A stretch of DNA of 64,000 nucleotides. It comes from Catenovulum sp052056295. GTDB taxonomy: Bacteria > Pseudomonadota > Gammaproteobacteria > Enterobacterales > Alteromonadaceae. The DNA lies in assembly GCF_052056295.1 (NCBI RefSeq), contig NZ_CP182493.1:434001-498000 (forward strand). The letters run 5' to 3'. Shown piece by piece: positions 27,155 through 36,543 of the stretch. The notes under the pieces are model-generated. The model was not told where the DNA came from, did no database searches, and saw nothing but the letters and a program-made list of their open reading frames with translations. Positions within the stretch are counted from its first letter, which is position 1, and every line of letters begins with the position of its first letter. The translations under genes were made by a program, and so were the position numbers.

Positions 27155-28042
27155 TCAATAATTTGAGGAATATGCATAGGTTATTCTATCTTGGTCTGCT
27201 ATGTCTTTAGCTGTTTTAATGTTTTGATAGTTTAACTTTTTAAGAATATCCTGCACTTGCTGAGCTTGCTCAAAACCATGTTCGATGGCGATTAAGCCAC
27301 CTTTATTTAAGAACTTAATCGCTTGCTCGGCTATATGCTGAATATCGGCTAAACCTTTATCGTCAGCAACTAATGCTGACAAAGGTTCAAACCTAACATC
27401 ACCTTGTGATAAATGGGGGTCAGTTTTATCTATATATGGGGGGTTAGATACAATAATATCGAACTGTTGATTTGTATTGGCTAAAGGTTCAAACCAACTG
27501 CCTTGATAGATTTGTATTGGTAATTTTAGCTTTAATGAATTTTGCTCAGCTAGTTTTACAGCATCCGCATTGTATTCAACAGCCGATACCTGCCAATTCG
27601 GAAATTCAGATTTTATTGCCAGCGCAATTGCACCTGTGCCTGTACCTAAATCTAATACCTTGAGTGTTTTATCAGCGAGTTCGCTATTCTCAGCTACATG
27701 GTTTAGTACAACTTCAACTAAGGTTTCTGTGTCAGGCCTAGGTATAAGTGTGCTTGGATTTACACTTAGTTCTAATCCCCAAAACTCTCTTGTACCTAGA
27801 ATATGTGCGATAGGTTTGCCGCTTAACCTTTGTTGCACATAATCACAAAATATATCTCGCTGTTTTTCGCTCAAACATTTGTCTGGCCAAGTTAATAAAT
27901 ACACCCGATTCGTTTGTTCAATCGCTTGTAATAACAATAACTGTGCATCTATTTGAGGTGATTCTGATTCAATAAATAAATCAGCTGCCCAACGCCAAGC
28001 TTTATCTAAGCTGGTTGGGCAGTTTTGTTTGAGTGTGGTCAT
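27155..28042 (-). CDS. prmC: Release-factor glutamine methyltransferase PrmC
   Basis: 295 residues. N-terminal helical RF-binding domain, then the S-adenosylmethionine-binding fold with VLDLGTGTGAIALAIK and the catalytic IIVSNPPYID motif. PrmC methylates the Gln of the GGQ motif in RF1 and RF2. The start overlaps the prfA stop by one base (TAATG), so translation is probably coupled to its substrate RF1. Synteny hemA-prfA-prmC is as in E. coli. Confidence 0.96.
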   Translation of the reverse strand: MTTLKQNCPTSLDKAWRWAADLFIESESPQIDAQLLLLQAIEQTNRVYLLTWPDKCLSEKQRDIFCDYVQQRLSGKPIAHILGTREFWGLELSVNPSTLIPRPDTETLVEVVLNHVAENSELADKTLKVLDLGTGTGAIALAIKSEFPNWQVSAVEYNADAVKLAEQNSLKLKLPIQIYQGSWFEPLANTNQQFDIIVSNPPYIDKTDPHLSQGDVRFEPLSALVADDKGLADIQHIAEQAIKFLNKGGLIAIEHGFEQAQQVQDILKKLNYQNIKTAKDIADQDRITYAYSSNY

Positions 28043-29127
28043 TAACTGTCTGACAGAGCAGCTAATTGGTCAGCTTGATATTCGTGAATAAGTGGCTCAA
28101 CTACTGAGTCTAAATCACCTTCAACTACTTCAGTTAGTTTATATAAAGTAAGGTTGATTCTATGGTCGGTAATTCGACCTTGTGGGTAGTTGTAGGTACG
28201 AATACGCTCTGAACGATCACCACTACCAACTAAGTTGCGACGTGTAGATTCTTCTTCTAAACGGCGTTTTTCATCTTCTGCTGCTTGAATACGTGCAACC
28301 AATACAGACATAGCTTTTGCTTTGTTTTTATGTTGCGAACGCTCATCCTGACACTCTACTACAACACCTGTTGGTAAATGGGTAATACGTACCGCAGAAT
28401 CAGTTCTGTTAACGTGCTGACCACCCGCGCCTGATGCACGGAAAGTATCGATACGTAAATCAGCTGGATTAATTTGCACAGCTTCTGATTCTGGTACTTC
28501 TGGTAATAATGCAACTGTACAAGCAGATGTATGAATACGACCTTGTGATTCAGTTTCTGGTACACGTTGTACACGGTGACCGCCTGATTCAAATTTTAAA
28601 CGTCCATATGCACCATCACCAACAATGCGTGCAACAACTTCTTTATAACCGCCCTGCTCACTTACATTCTCACTCACTAATTCAACACGCCAACTTTTAC
28701 GCTCTGCGTAACGTGAATACATACGGAATAAATCGCCAGCAAAAATACCCGCTTCGTCACCACCAGCACCGGCACGAATTTCAATAAAGCAATTGCGATC
28801 GTCATTTGGATCTTTTGGTAATAACAAGATTTGTAGGTCTTGACGCAATTGCTCTAAAATTACTTTGGCCGCTTTCATTTCTTCTTGCGCCATTTCTTTA
28901 AGCTCAGGATCGTCTTCATTGAGCATTTCTTCAGCGGTTGCTAAATCTTCTTGCGCTTGCTGATAATCTTTAAAGGCTTTTACTACTTCTTCTAACTGCG
29001 AATACTCTTTGGATAAAGCTTTGAATTTATCTTGATCAGATATAACGTCGCCGTCGCTCAATAGTGCTTGAACTTCTTCATAACGCTCATCAAGCGCTTC
29101 TAGTTTACGAATTATCGATTCTTTCAT
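28042..29127 (-). CDS. prfA: Peptide chain release factor 1
   Basis: 361 residues. RF1 recognises UAA and UAG. Visible elements: the N-terminal coiled helices, RVPETESQGRIHTSA with the RF1-type PET near the anticodon-like motif, and the catalytic GAGGQHVNRTDSAVRI loop that promotes ester hydrolysis. The PET/PAT-type tripeptide rather than SPF separates it from RF2. The gene lies between hemA (9 bp) and prmC (1 base overlap). Confidence 0.97.
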   Translation of the reverse strand: MKESIIRKLEALDERYEEVQALLSDGDVISDQDKFKALSKEYSQLEEVVKAFKDYQQAQEDLATAEEMLNEDDPELKEMAQEEMKAAKVILEQLRQDLQILLLPKDPNDDRNCFIEIRAGAGGDEAGIFAGDLFRMYSRYAERKSWRVELVSENVSEQGGYKEVVARIVGDGAYGRLKFESGGHRVQRVPETESQGRIHTSACTVALLPEVPESEAVQINPADLRIDTFRASGAGGQHVNRTDSAVRITHLPTGVVVECQDERSQHKNKAKAMSVLVARIQAAEDEKRRLEEESTRRNLVGSGDRSERIRTYNYPQGRITDHRINLTLYKLTEVVEGDLDSVVEPLIHEYQADQLAALSDS

Positions 29128-29136
29128 GGGTAAGTT

Positions 29137-30393
29137 TTACTCTGGCTCTATGCCTAAATGTTCGGCTAAAAATTCTATGTTGGTTTTATCTTCCGCTGTG
29201 GCTGCTTGACGTAGTGCCACTGTAGGTGGATGGACCAATTGATTGGTTAATTTGCTTGCAAGCTCGGTGACGACTTTGTCGGCATCTACTCCTTGCGATA
29301 ATTGATTTAACGCGCGGTTTAATAATTGTTGTTTTATTTCGTCCGCTTGGCTGCGGTAGTTTCTAACATAATCTACTGATTGGCGTGAAGCCAACCAAAG
29401 GTTAAACTTTTCAACATCCGCTTTTATCATTTGTTCAGCTTGCTCAGCTGCTTTTAAACGCTTTTGCTGATTTTTCTGAACTATGCCTTGTAAGTCATCA
29501 ACTGTATATAAATAGACGTTGTCTACATCATTTACTTGGGTTTCTATATCTCTAGGTACTGCAATATCTACCATAAACATTGGGCGGTTGCGTCTTTGAT
29601 GCATAGCACTTTCAACCATACCTTTACCTATCAATGGTAAAGTACTGGCGGTTGAACTTACGACGATATCAGCATTGACTAATAATTCTGGAATTTGCGA
29701 TAAAGTTGCGGTTTTAGCGTTAAAACTTTCAGCTAATAACTCAGCCCGTTGAATGCTACGGTTAGCAACGGTTATTTTATCTGCGCCCGCTTCAGCAATA
29801 TGGCGCGCAACTAACTCTATAGTTTCGCCTGCACCAACCAATAACACGTTAACTTTGCTTAAATCATCAAATATGTGTTTGGATAAACTCACAGCGGCGA
29901 AAGCGACCGATACTGCTGCTTCGCCAATTTCAGTATTGGTGCGAACATCTTTAGCAATAGAAAATGAGCTTTGGAATAACCGCGATAATATGCCACCAAC
30001 AAAACTGTGCTGTTCGGCAACTGCGTAAGATTGTTTCAACTGCCCAAGGATCTGTGGTTCACCTAACACCATAGAATCTAAGCCACAAGCGACCCGCATT
30101 AAATGACTAATAGCAGCATCATCGTGGTAAAAATATACATGTTCAGCAAGGCTGCTGGCATTTAAACCATGGGTGGCTGCTAACCAGTCTATTGCGCTTT
30201 GCTTGCTATATTGGGGCGCGTTCAGATAAACTTCGGTTCGATTACAGGTTGAGACTACAACAGCTTCATTTACAGCATATTGTTGTTTGAGTTCGAACAC
30301 AGATTCAACAATTTGTTCTGTCGAAAAGGCAACTTTCTCCCGTATGCTAACTGGAGCTGTTTTGTAACTAATACCGAAAGAAAATAATGCCAT
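29137..30393 (-). CDS. hemA: Glutamyl-tRNA reductase
   Basis: 418 residues. It starts the C5 heme pathway by reducing glutamyl-tRNA to glutamate-1-semialdehyde. The catalytic domain shows VVSTCNRTEVYL with the active Cys; the NADPH domain has VNVLLVGAGETIELVARH and ITVANRSIQRA; a long helical dimerization domain follows. It heads a minus-strand hemA-prfA-prmC run and is divergent from lolB, with only a short gap. The promoter region is limited to about 75 bp if the later lolB start is used. Confidence 0.97.
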   Translation of the reverse strand: MALFSFGISYKTAPVSIREKVAFSTEQIVESVFELKQQYAVNEAVVVSTCNRTEVYLNAPQYSKQSAIDWLAATHGLNASSLAEHVYFYHDDAAISHLMRVACGLDSMVLGEPQILGQLKQSYAVAEQHSFVGGILSRLFQSSFSIAKDVRTNTEIGEAAVSVAFAAVSLSKHIFDDLSKVNVLLVGAGETIELVARHIAEAGADKITVANRSIQRAELLAESFNAKTATLSQIPELLVNADIVVSSTASTLPLIGKGMVESAMHQRRNRPMFMVDIAVPRDIETQVNDVDNVYLYTVDDLQGIVQKNQQKRLKAAEQAEQMIKADVEKFNLWLASRQSVDYVRNYRSQADEIKQQLLNRALNQLSQGVDADKVVTELASKLTNQLVHPPTVALRQAATAEDKTNIEFLAEHLGIEPE

Positions 30394-30468
30394 TGATTCT
30401 GTTACAGTTTATTGTTGAACATTCAGTTAAGATGGAAAGACGCTAATTTTACGAGATGGACGAGCAGA

Positions 30469-31098
30469 TTGAAAGCTTTTAGCTATTGCATTCGTGGTTA
30501 TTTATTAGGTTTAGCCGTATTTTTAACCGGTTGTGCACTTAAACCCGACATGCCACAACTGGAAGAGATATATTCGCCAGCACAAATTCAAAGTTTTACC
30601 GCCGAAGGAAAAATTGCATTTATTCGTGGTAAAGACAGAGAATCAGTTAATTTTTATTGGCAGCAGCAACAACAAAATTACCACATTAGTTTAAATACCT
30701 TTTTAGGCATTCAAGTAGCCGACATTGAAGGCTTTACCCCACCTAAACGTGTTGCCAGCAAACAATTGCCTGCGCATATTAAAATTGAAGCAGATGGCAA
30801 TACTTATCAGTCAAACGCGCCAGAACAATTGTTAGAACAAGTAATAGGCTGGCCAATTCCTATTAATAAAGTTGCCAATTGGGCAAAAGGCCATCACGAA
30901 GGAGTGATTATGAGCCGCCATGAAGATGGCAGCGCAAAAAAAGTATTTGTGCGCACTCAGTTTGATCAAGAATGGCGACTAGAATATTTAAGTTACCACA
31001 CACTTGGGCATATTAAATTACCGAAAAAAGTTAAATGCCAATATTTAGATTTCACTTTAATTATGCAAATTAATGAATGGAAAGAGATTAATCAATGA
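30469..31098 (+). CDS. lolB: Outer-membrane lipoprotein LolB
   Basis: About 209 residues from a TTG at 30469. This start gives a 22-residue lipoprotein signal ending LAVFLTGC with a normal lipobox. Another TTG at 30412 would begin only 18 bp from hemA and gives an overly long signal, and no ATG lies before the lipobox. The mature part is a beta-barrel with SFTAEGKIAFIRGKD, FLGIQVADIEG and VIGWPIPI. LolB receives lipoproteins from LolA and inserts them in the outer membrane. The order hemA-lolB-ispE-prs is conserved; the stop overlaps ispE (ATGA). Confidence 0.9.
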   Translation: MKAFSYCIRGYLLGLAVFLTGCALKPDMPQLEEIYSPAQIQSFTAEGKIAFIRGKDRESVNFYWQQQQQNYHISLNTFLGIQVADIEGFTPPKRVASKQLPAHIKIEADGNTYQSNAPEQLLEQVIGWPIPINKVANWAKGHHEGVIMSRHEDGSAKKVFVRTQFDQEWRLEYLSYHTLGHIKLPKKVKCQYLDFTLIMQINEWKEINQ

Positions 31099-31952
31099 GC
31101 CAAAGTTATACCTGTTTAGCCCCTGCGAAAATTAATTGGTTTTTGCATATTACTGGTAAACGCGCCAATGGTTATCACGAACTTAGCACCCTTTTTCAGT
31201 TTGTAGATTTAGCCGACGAACTGACTTTTACCCTAACAGATTCGACTGACATTGAATTATCAGGTGATTTATCCGGTGTTGCAGCAGAGAAAAACCTAGT
31301 TTACAAAGCGGCTGACTTAATGCGTAAACACTTTAACTTAAACAAAGGAATATCAATAAGTGTAACTAAGCGCATACCTTCGGGTGCTGGTTTAGGTGGA
31401 GGTTCATCGGATGCGGCCACCACTATGTTAATGCTAAATAAGCTTTGGCATATTAACGCATCAGAACAAGAATTAATTGAGTTAGCTGCGGGTTTAGGCG
31501 CAGATGTGCCGATTTTTATTTATGGTAAAACCGCTTTTGCCACTGGCATTGGTGAGTTTTTAACCCCGAGTGAGCAACCCGAAATAGATTTGTTATTGGC
31601 CATTCCAGAAAATTGCCACATCTCTACTCCGGCTATGTTTGCTCAACCTCAGCTCAAACGAGACAGTGAAATTATTGCGCCAAATCAGTATATTTTTGAA
31701 AAAACACGCAACGATTTTGAATCAGTGGTAAAGGAAGTGCAACCTCAGGTTGCCAAAACCTTACACTGGTTGGTAGAATACGCGCCATCCAGACTGACGG
31801 GTACAGGTGCGTGCTGTTTTTCTCTTGTTGCAAACAAACAACAAGCCGAAAAAATGGCAGAGCAAGCTCCAGAAGGCATTAAAACTTTTGTTGTAAAAAC
31901 CCTGAAGAATTCGCCTGTTCATCTATATTTAGCAGAACAGTTTCGTAATTAA
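31095..31952 (+). CDS. ispE: 4-diphosphocytidyl-2-C-methyl-D-erythritol kinase
   Basis: 285 residues of the GHMP kinase superfamily. It phosphorylates CDP-ME in the MEP isoprenoid pathway. Motif 1 is CLAPAKINWFLHITGKRANGYHEL, the ATP loop is IPSGAGLGGGSSDAATTM and the third motif is SRLTGTGACCFSL. It overlaps lolB by 4 bases (ATGA) and precedes prs by 31 bp. It supplies the isoprenoid pathway that the CrtC-like and FAD genes may depend on, but there is no direct link. Confidence 0.96.
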   Translation: MSQSYTCLAPAKINWFLHITGKRANGYHELSTLFQFVDLADELTFTLTDSTDIELSGDLSGVAAEKNLVYKAADLMRKHFNLNKGISISVTKRIPSGAGLGGGSSDAATTMLMLNKLWHINASEQELIELAAGLGADVPIFIYGKTAFATGIGEFLTPSEQPEIDLLLAIPENCHISTPAMFAQPQLKRDSEIIAPNQYIFEKTRNDFESVVKEVQPQVAKTLHWLVEYAPSRLTGTGACCFSLVANKQQAEKMAEQAPEGIKTFVVKTLKNSPVHLYLAEQFRN

Positions 31953-31983
31953 CCATTAATCAAATTGCCTGAGGTTCACCACT

Positions 31984-32931
31984 GTGCCTGATATGAAAAT
32001 ATTCACAGGAAACGCTACCCCTGAGTTAGCTCAACGAATTGCTAACCGTTTGTATACTAAACTAGGCTCAGCCGTTGTTGGTCGCTTTAGCGATGGCGAA
32101 ATTAGTGTGCAAATAAACGAAAATGTTCGTGGGGCGGACGTTTTTGTGATTCAATCAACTTGTGCACCAACTAACGACAACATTATGGAATTAATTGTAA
32201 TGATTGATGCATTACGCCGTGCTTCTGCTGGCCGTATCACTGCCGTTATTCCATATTTTGGTTATGCTCGCCAAGACAGACGTGTTCGTTCTGCTCGTGT
32301 TCCTATCACTGCAAAAGTTGTTGCTGATTTCTTATCTAGCGTAGGTGTTGACCGCGTATTAACGGTAGATTTACACGCTGAGCAAATTCAAGGTTTCTTC
32401 GACGTTCCTGTAGATAACGTATTCGGTAGCCCAATTTTAATTGAGCACATGTGGGAACAAAAATTTGAAAACCCTGTTGTTGTTTCTCCAGACATCGGCG
32501 GTGTTGTACGTGCTCGTGCGGTTGCTAAACAATTTAATGATTGTGACTTAGCGATTATCGACAAACGTCGCCCTCGCGCTAATGTTGCGCAAGTAATGCA
32601 TATTATTGGTGATGTTGAAGGCCGCGACTGTATTATTGTTGACGACATGATAGATACAGGTGGCACTTTATGTAAAGCAGCTGCAGCACTTAAAGAAAAA
32701 GGTGCTCGCCAAGTATTTGCATATGCTACGCACGCAGTATTTTCTGGTAATGCAGTTGAAAACATTCGTGATTCATTAATTGATAAATTGGTTATTACCG
32801 ATTCAATTCCATTAAGTGATGAAATGCGCAAAGTTGATAAAGTTCATCAGTTAACTTTAAGCTCTATGCTGGCTGAAGCAATTCGTCGTGTAAGCAATGA
32901 AGAATCAATTTCAGCAATGTTTGATGGTTAG
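31984..32931 (+). CDS. prs: Ribose-phosphate pyrophosphokinase
   Basis: 315 residues, GTG start, as in E. coli prs; TGAGG lies 9-14 bases upstream. It makes PRPP from ribose 5-phosphate and ATP. Visible motifs: TCAPTNDNIMELI, FGYARQDRRVRSARVPIT, DLHAEQIQGFFDVPVDN and the PRPP-binding IIVDDMIDTGGTL. The gene is followed by a strong intrinsic terminator. Match to the E. coli protein is close throughout. Confidence 0.98.
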   Translation: MPDMKIFTGNATPELAQRIANRLYTKLGSAVVGRFSDGEISVQINENVRGADVFVIQSTCAPTNDNIMELIVMIDALRRASAGRITAVIPYFGYARQDRRVRSARVPITAKVVADFLSSVGVDRVLTVDLHAEQIQGFFDVPVDNVFGSPILIEHMWEQKFENPVVVSPDIGGVVRARAVAKQFNDCDLAIIDKRRPRANVAQVMHIIGDVEGRDCIIVDDMIDTGGTLCKAAAALKEKGARQVFAYATHAVFSGNAVENIRDSLIDKLVITDSIPLSDEMRKVDKVHQLTLSSMLAEAIRRVSNEESISAMFDG

Positions 32932-32968
32932 TTTAATAAATTAAACAACCGCAAAATTGATTAAAGAA

Positions 32969-33003
32969 AAAAAACCGCTACAGCTTTGCTCTAGCGGTTT
33001 TTT
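32969..33003 (+). terminator. Intrinsic terminator of prs
   Basis: AAAAAACCGCTA (32969-32980) pairs with TAGCGGTTTTTT (32992-33003), with an 11-base loop that can add a small AGC/GCT stem. The T-run follows the GC stem on the plus strand, 38 bp after the prs stop. Confidence 0.88.
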
Positions 33004-33070
33004 GTTAGCTTTTTGTATTTTATTTGTTGTATATTCTGTAACCACTATAAACCCAACCATAGGGTTACAC

Positions 33071-34669
33071 ATGACAATAATAAAAAAATTTGCCCGGGGC
33101 TTGCTTGTTACCAGCTTGTTCTGTGCAAACCAAGCATATGCAATACAAGCGCAACAACAAGAAATTTTGGCGAGCATGAAAAAAGCCAGCCAATTTATGA
33201 CAGAGACAGTAAGTTACCAAGGTGGTTATGTTTGGTCTTACTTACCTGACTTTTCTAGGCGTTGGGGCGAAATGGAAGCAAAGCCAACTATGGTTTGGGT
33301 TCAACCGCCTGGCACTGCAACTATGGGGCATCTGTTTTTAGACGCCTACCATGTCACTAAAGATGAATTTTATTTTCATGCCGCAGAGCAAGTGGCGTCA
33401 GCACTAATCAAAGGCCAACACCCTAGTGGCGGTTGGAATTATATGTTTGATTTAGCCGGTGAAGAGTCATTAAAAGATTGGTATCAAACCACAGGTGCAA
33501 ACGGCTGGCGACTAGAAGAATTTCATCATTATTATGGTAATGCGACTTTTGATGATGGTGGTACTTTCGATGCATCTGTGTTTTTACTTAGGCTTTACCT
33601 AGCCAAAAACCAAACTAAATATCGCGAACCTTTATATCGAGCAGTAAATTTTGTTTTAGACAGCCAGTATGAAGTTGGCGGTTGGCCACAAAGATACCCA
33701 CCGGCTGCAGCATATTCAGTAAAAGGCCAAGCAGATTATTCGGCCAATATTACTTTTAATGATGATGTTGCTGCGAATAATTTAATGTTGTTAAGTTATT
33801 GCTTGCTGTATTTAAACGATCCTACTTTGACCCCTGAGTTGATTAAGGCGATCCATTCTGGAATGCAGGTATTTGTAAAACTTAAACAACCATTGCCTCA
33901 ACCAGCTTGGGCTTTACAATACACATTAGATCTACAACCTTCTGCTGCACGCAGTTATGAACCTTTATCTTTGTCGACAAGTGCCACCGCTAGCATTTTA
34001 GATTTATTAATGGATTTTTATTTAGTGACTGGGAATAGCGAGTTCTTACAGGGTATTGATGAAAGTTTAGCTTGGTTTGATCTGGTAAAACTGCCTGCCG
34101 CTGAAATTAAAAATAACCGTACACATCCCAAGATGGTGGAGATTGGTACAAACAAAACTCTGTATTTACACAGAACTGGTTCAAACGTAACCAATGGGCG
34201 CTATTACATTGATTATCAGCCAGCTAATCAAGTGATCCATTATCCATCTATTGGTCGATTTGAAATCGCCGAACTCAAAAGTAAATACCAAAACATTTTA
34301 CAAAACCCAATTGAAAAACCAAAACTACAACATGGTTTAATTATCGAAAATTTACCTAAGTTACCCGATTTATTTGTTGTTAAACGCTATGCTAAACGCA
34401 GCAATAAATCAGTTGAACAAGTTTTGCAATCACTCAACCAACAAGGTTATTGGCCTGCCAAATTGAGATATATCACCAACCCGTATATTGGCCCTTCACC
34501 GGCAGAAGTTGCCCAAGGTGAGTACAGTACAACTTATGTCGGTGATAAATACGACACTTCCCCCTACCCTGCAACAGATAAAGTTGAAGGAATTGATCTT
34601 AGAGAATACATAAAAAATATGAGCTTATTATTAAAAAATTTGGAGAAACACAATGCGCTATCACACTAA
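33071..34669 (+). CDS. Pectate lyase, PL10-like, secreted
   Basis: 532 residues from the ATG at 33071 (an upstream start at 32957 would lie inside the prs terminator). Signal peptide MTIIKKFARGLLVTSLFCANQAYA. The mature part shows the alpha/alpha-barrel style of polysaccharide lyase family 10: GGYVWSYLPDFSRRWGE, HPSGGWNYMFDL, FDDGGTFDASVFLL, GGWPQRYPP near residue 202 and FNDDVAANNLMLL. PL10 enzymes cleave polygalacturonate by beta-elimination. The C-terminal ~150 residues extend past a minimal PL10 catalytic domain. It overlaps the LamG lipoprotein gene by 17 bp. Exact substrate (pectate or a related uronate) is inferred. Confidence 0.8.
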   Translation: MTIIKKFARGLLVTSLFCANQAYAIQAQQQEILASMKKASQFMTETVSYQGGYVWSYLPDFSRRWGEMEAKPTMVWVQPPGTATMGHLFLDAYHVTKDEFYFHAAEQVASALIKGQHPSGGWNYMFDLAGEESLKDWYQTTGANGWRLEEFHHYYGNATFDDGGTFDASVFLLRLYLAKNQTKYREPLYRAVNFVLDSQYEVGGWPQRYPPAAAYSVKGQADYSANITFNDDVAANNLMLLSYCLLYLNDPTLTPELIKAIHSGMQVFVKLKQPLPQPAWALQYTLDLQPSAARSYEPLSLSTSATASILDLLMDFYLVTGNSEFLQGIDESLAWFDLVKLPAAEIKNNRTHPKMVEIGTNKTLYLHRTGSNVTNGRYYIDYQPANQVIHYPSIGRFEIAELKSKYQNILQNPIEKPKLQHGLIIENLPKLPDLFVVKRYAKRSNKSVEQVLQSLNQQGYWPAKLRYITNPYIGPSPAEVAQGEYSTTYVGDKYDTSPYPATDKVEGIDLREYIKNMSLLLKNLEKHNALSH

Positions 34670-35351
34670 ACTTTTAATTGCTTTATTCAGTATATTTTTA
34701 TTTGCCAGTTGCACTAGCACGACCACCAAAACAGACCAAAGTGAGATTAACAGCCTTGTTTGGCGTTTTGATAATCTCAGCCAAGTTGGTGGCTTTAGCA
34801 CTGAATTAGAAGGTTCACCAACCTTAGTTACAACGCCGATTAACTCTACTAAATTTAATGGTTTAAACGATAGAATCCAAGTACATGGCAACATTATAGC
34901 TGGCATGCAAAGTTTTACTTTAGAGCTAGTAGCCAAACCGCTTGTACCAACGAAAAAAGGACGGGAGCCACGCATTGTTCATATAGAAGATTTGTCTAAT
35001 TCAAAACACAGGTTAACCTTAGAAATGCGTTTTAATGAACAAAATCAATGGTATTTAGATGCATTTTTATTAGATGGCGATTCTAGATACACCTTAATTG
35101 ACAGCTCACTCACGCATGAAAATGGTCGTTGGTATAACTTAGCAATCACTTATGAAAATGGTGTATTTAGCTCGTATGTAAATGGTAAAAAAGAGCTAAC
35201 AGCACAAGTTAATTTCGGTGCAATGAGCAACCAAGCACAAACCTCTGTCGGCGCGAGAATGAATAAAGTACATTATTTTAATGGCGAGATTAAGAAATTA
35301 CGTGCAACCCCAAGGGTGTTAAGTTCAGAAGAAATGTTGCAGGTTGAATAA
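34653..35351 (+). CDS. LamG/concanavalin A-like lipoprotein
   Basis: 232 residues with a lipoprotein signal MRYHTKLLIALFSIFLFASC (Cys 20). The mature part is a jelly-roll LamG domain: FNGLNDRIQVHGNIIAGMQSFTLEL, WYLDAFLLDG, GRWYNLAITYENGVFSSYVNGK and HYFNGEIKKLRATPRVLS. Such domains bind glycans. It starts within the 3' end of the PL10 lyase gene (GGAG ribosome-binding site), so the two are probably co-translated and may act on the same polysaccharide at the cell surface. No catalytic residues are evident. Confidence 0.8.
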   Translation: MRYHTKLLIALFSIFLFASCTSTTTKTDQSEINSLVWRFDNLSQVGGFSTELEGSPTLVTTPINSTKFNGLNDRIQVHGNIIAGMQSFTLELVAKPLVPTKKGREPRIVHIEDLSNSKHRLTLEMRFNEQNQWYLDAFLLDGDSRYTLIDSSLTHENGRWYNLAITYENGVFSSYVNGKKELTAQVNFGAMSNQAQTSVGARMNKVHYFNGEIKKLRATPRVLSSEEMLQVE

Positions 35352-35376
35352 GAAAAGGCTTGTTGAATGAACAAAT

Positions 35377-35405
35377 ACCCAAGTATCAATTTAAGATACT
35401 TGGGT
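35377..35405. terminator. Bidirectional terminator between LamG gene and pilU
   Basis: An 11-bp perfect stem, ACCCAAGTATC (35377-35387) and GATACTTGGGT (35395-35405), loop AATTTAA, between convergent stops at 35351 and 35422. Confidence 0.75.
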
Positions 35406-35421
35406 TAACAAAATTTATAGG

Positions 35422-36534
35422 CTAGTCAAAATCAACAGTTACGCCATGTAATGAACCAGAACTACTTTGCTCATTACTACGCAGTTTAATTTTGAGGCGT
35501 AGATCATTTGGCGAATCTGCATGATGCAATGCATCAGCAAAATTAATCACACCTTTTTCGTACAATTCAAACAGTGCACTATCAAAAGTTTGCATACCCA
35601 ATTCTTTTGATTTTTCCATTGCTTCTTTAATACCACCTAACTCATTACGCGCAATTAAATCTGCTATTAACGGCGAATTAAGCAAAATTTCTATCGCAGC
35701 TACGCGGCCACGACCATCTTTTGTTGGCACCAATTGTTGAGCAACAATTGCGCGTAAATTTAATGAAAGATCAAATAACAGCTTTTCTTTCATATCTTTC
35801 GGCACCATGTGCATAATACGATCTATAGCTTGGTTTGCATTATTCGCATGCAAGGTTGCCACACATAAGTGACCCGTTTCAGCAAACGACAAAGCATATT
35901 CCATAGTTTCTGCTGAACGAATTTCACCTATCATAATGACGTCTGGTGCTTGGCGCAGTGAACTTTTAAGCGCCGCATCAAAAGATTCAGTATCTACCCC
36001 AACTTCTCGTTGCGTGACAATAGACTTCTCATGCTGATGAACAAATTCAATAGGATCTTCTATGGTTAAAATATGCCCTCGGCTATTACGATTGCGATAA
36101 CCCATTAATGCAGCTAGCGCTGTTGATTTACCAGTACCAGTTGCACCTACGTACAGAAACAAACCACGTTTTGCCATTATCACGTCTTTTAATACACCCG
36201 GCATGCCCATTTTATCGACATCAGGAATATCAGTATTAATTTTACGGATAACCATGCCTGTTTGCTCACGCTGTACAAAAGCGTTACAACGAAAACGCCC
36301 AACACCATCAACGGCTATCGCGTAGTTACATTCTTTGGTTTGTTCAAACTCAGCTTTTTGCACCTCATTCATGGTGCTATAAACCAAGTCGACGCTCGCT
36401 TGGTTGTCTAAAGTATTTTCATCTAGCGGCGTCATTTCACCATTAATTTTTGCGCATGGCGGACGACCAACGGTAATAAATAAATCAGATGCATCTTGCT
36501 GCACCATTTTTTCTAAATAAGGTTGAATTAACAT
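35422..36534 (-). CDS. pilU: Type IV pilus retraction ATPase PilU
   Basis: 370 residues of the secretion-ATPase superfamily. Walker A is GATGTGKST, Walker B and the Asp/His boxes appear as IEDPIEFVH and APDVIMIGEIRSAETM, with LHANNANQAIDRI. PilU works with PilT to retract type IV pili for twitching and DNA uptake. The C-terminal tail LRSNEQSSSGSLHG and the LFITVGRPPCAKINGE start separate it from PilT. It lies 9 bp after pilT in one operon. Confidence 0.94.
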   Translation of the reverse strand: MLIQPYLEKMVQQDASDLFITVGRPPCAKINGEMTPLDENTLDNQASVDLVYSTMNEVQKAEFEQTKECNYAIAVDGVGRFRCNAFVQREQTGMVIRKINTDIPDVDKMGMPGVLKDVIMAKRGLFLYVGATGTGKSTALAALMGYRNRNSRGHILTIEDPIEFVHQHEKSIVTQREVGVDTESFDAALKSSLRQAPDVIMIGEIRSAETMEYALSFAETGHLCVATLHANNANQAIDRIMHMVPKDMKEKLLFDLSLNLRAIVAQQLVPTKDGRGRVAAIEILLNSPLIADLIARNELGGIKEAMEKSKELGMQTFDSALFELYEKGVINFADALHHADSPNDLRLKIKLRSNEQSSSGSLHGVTVDFD

Positions 36535-36543
36535 AACCGACTC

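Noticed and set aside
32388..32831. Open frame antisense to prs
   Set aside because: prs is highly conserved on the plus strand; the antisense frame has no start site or domain.
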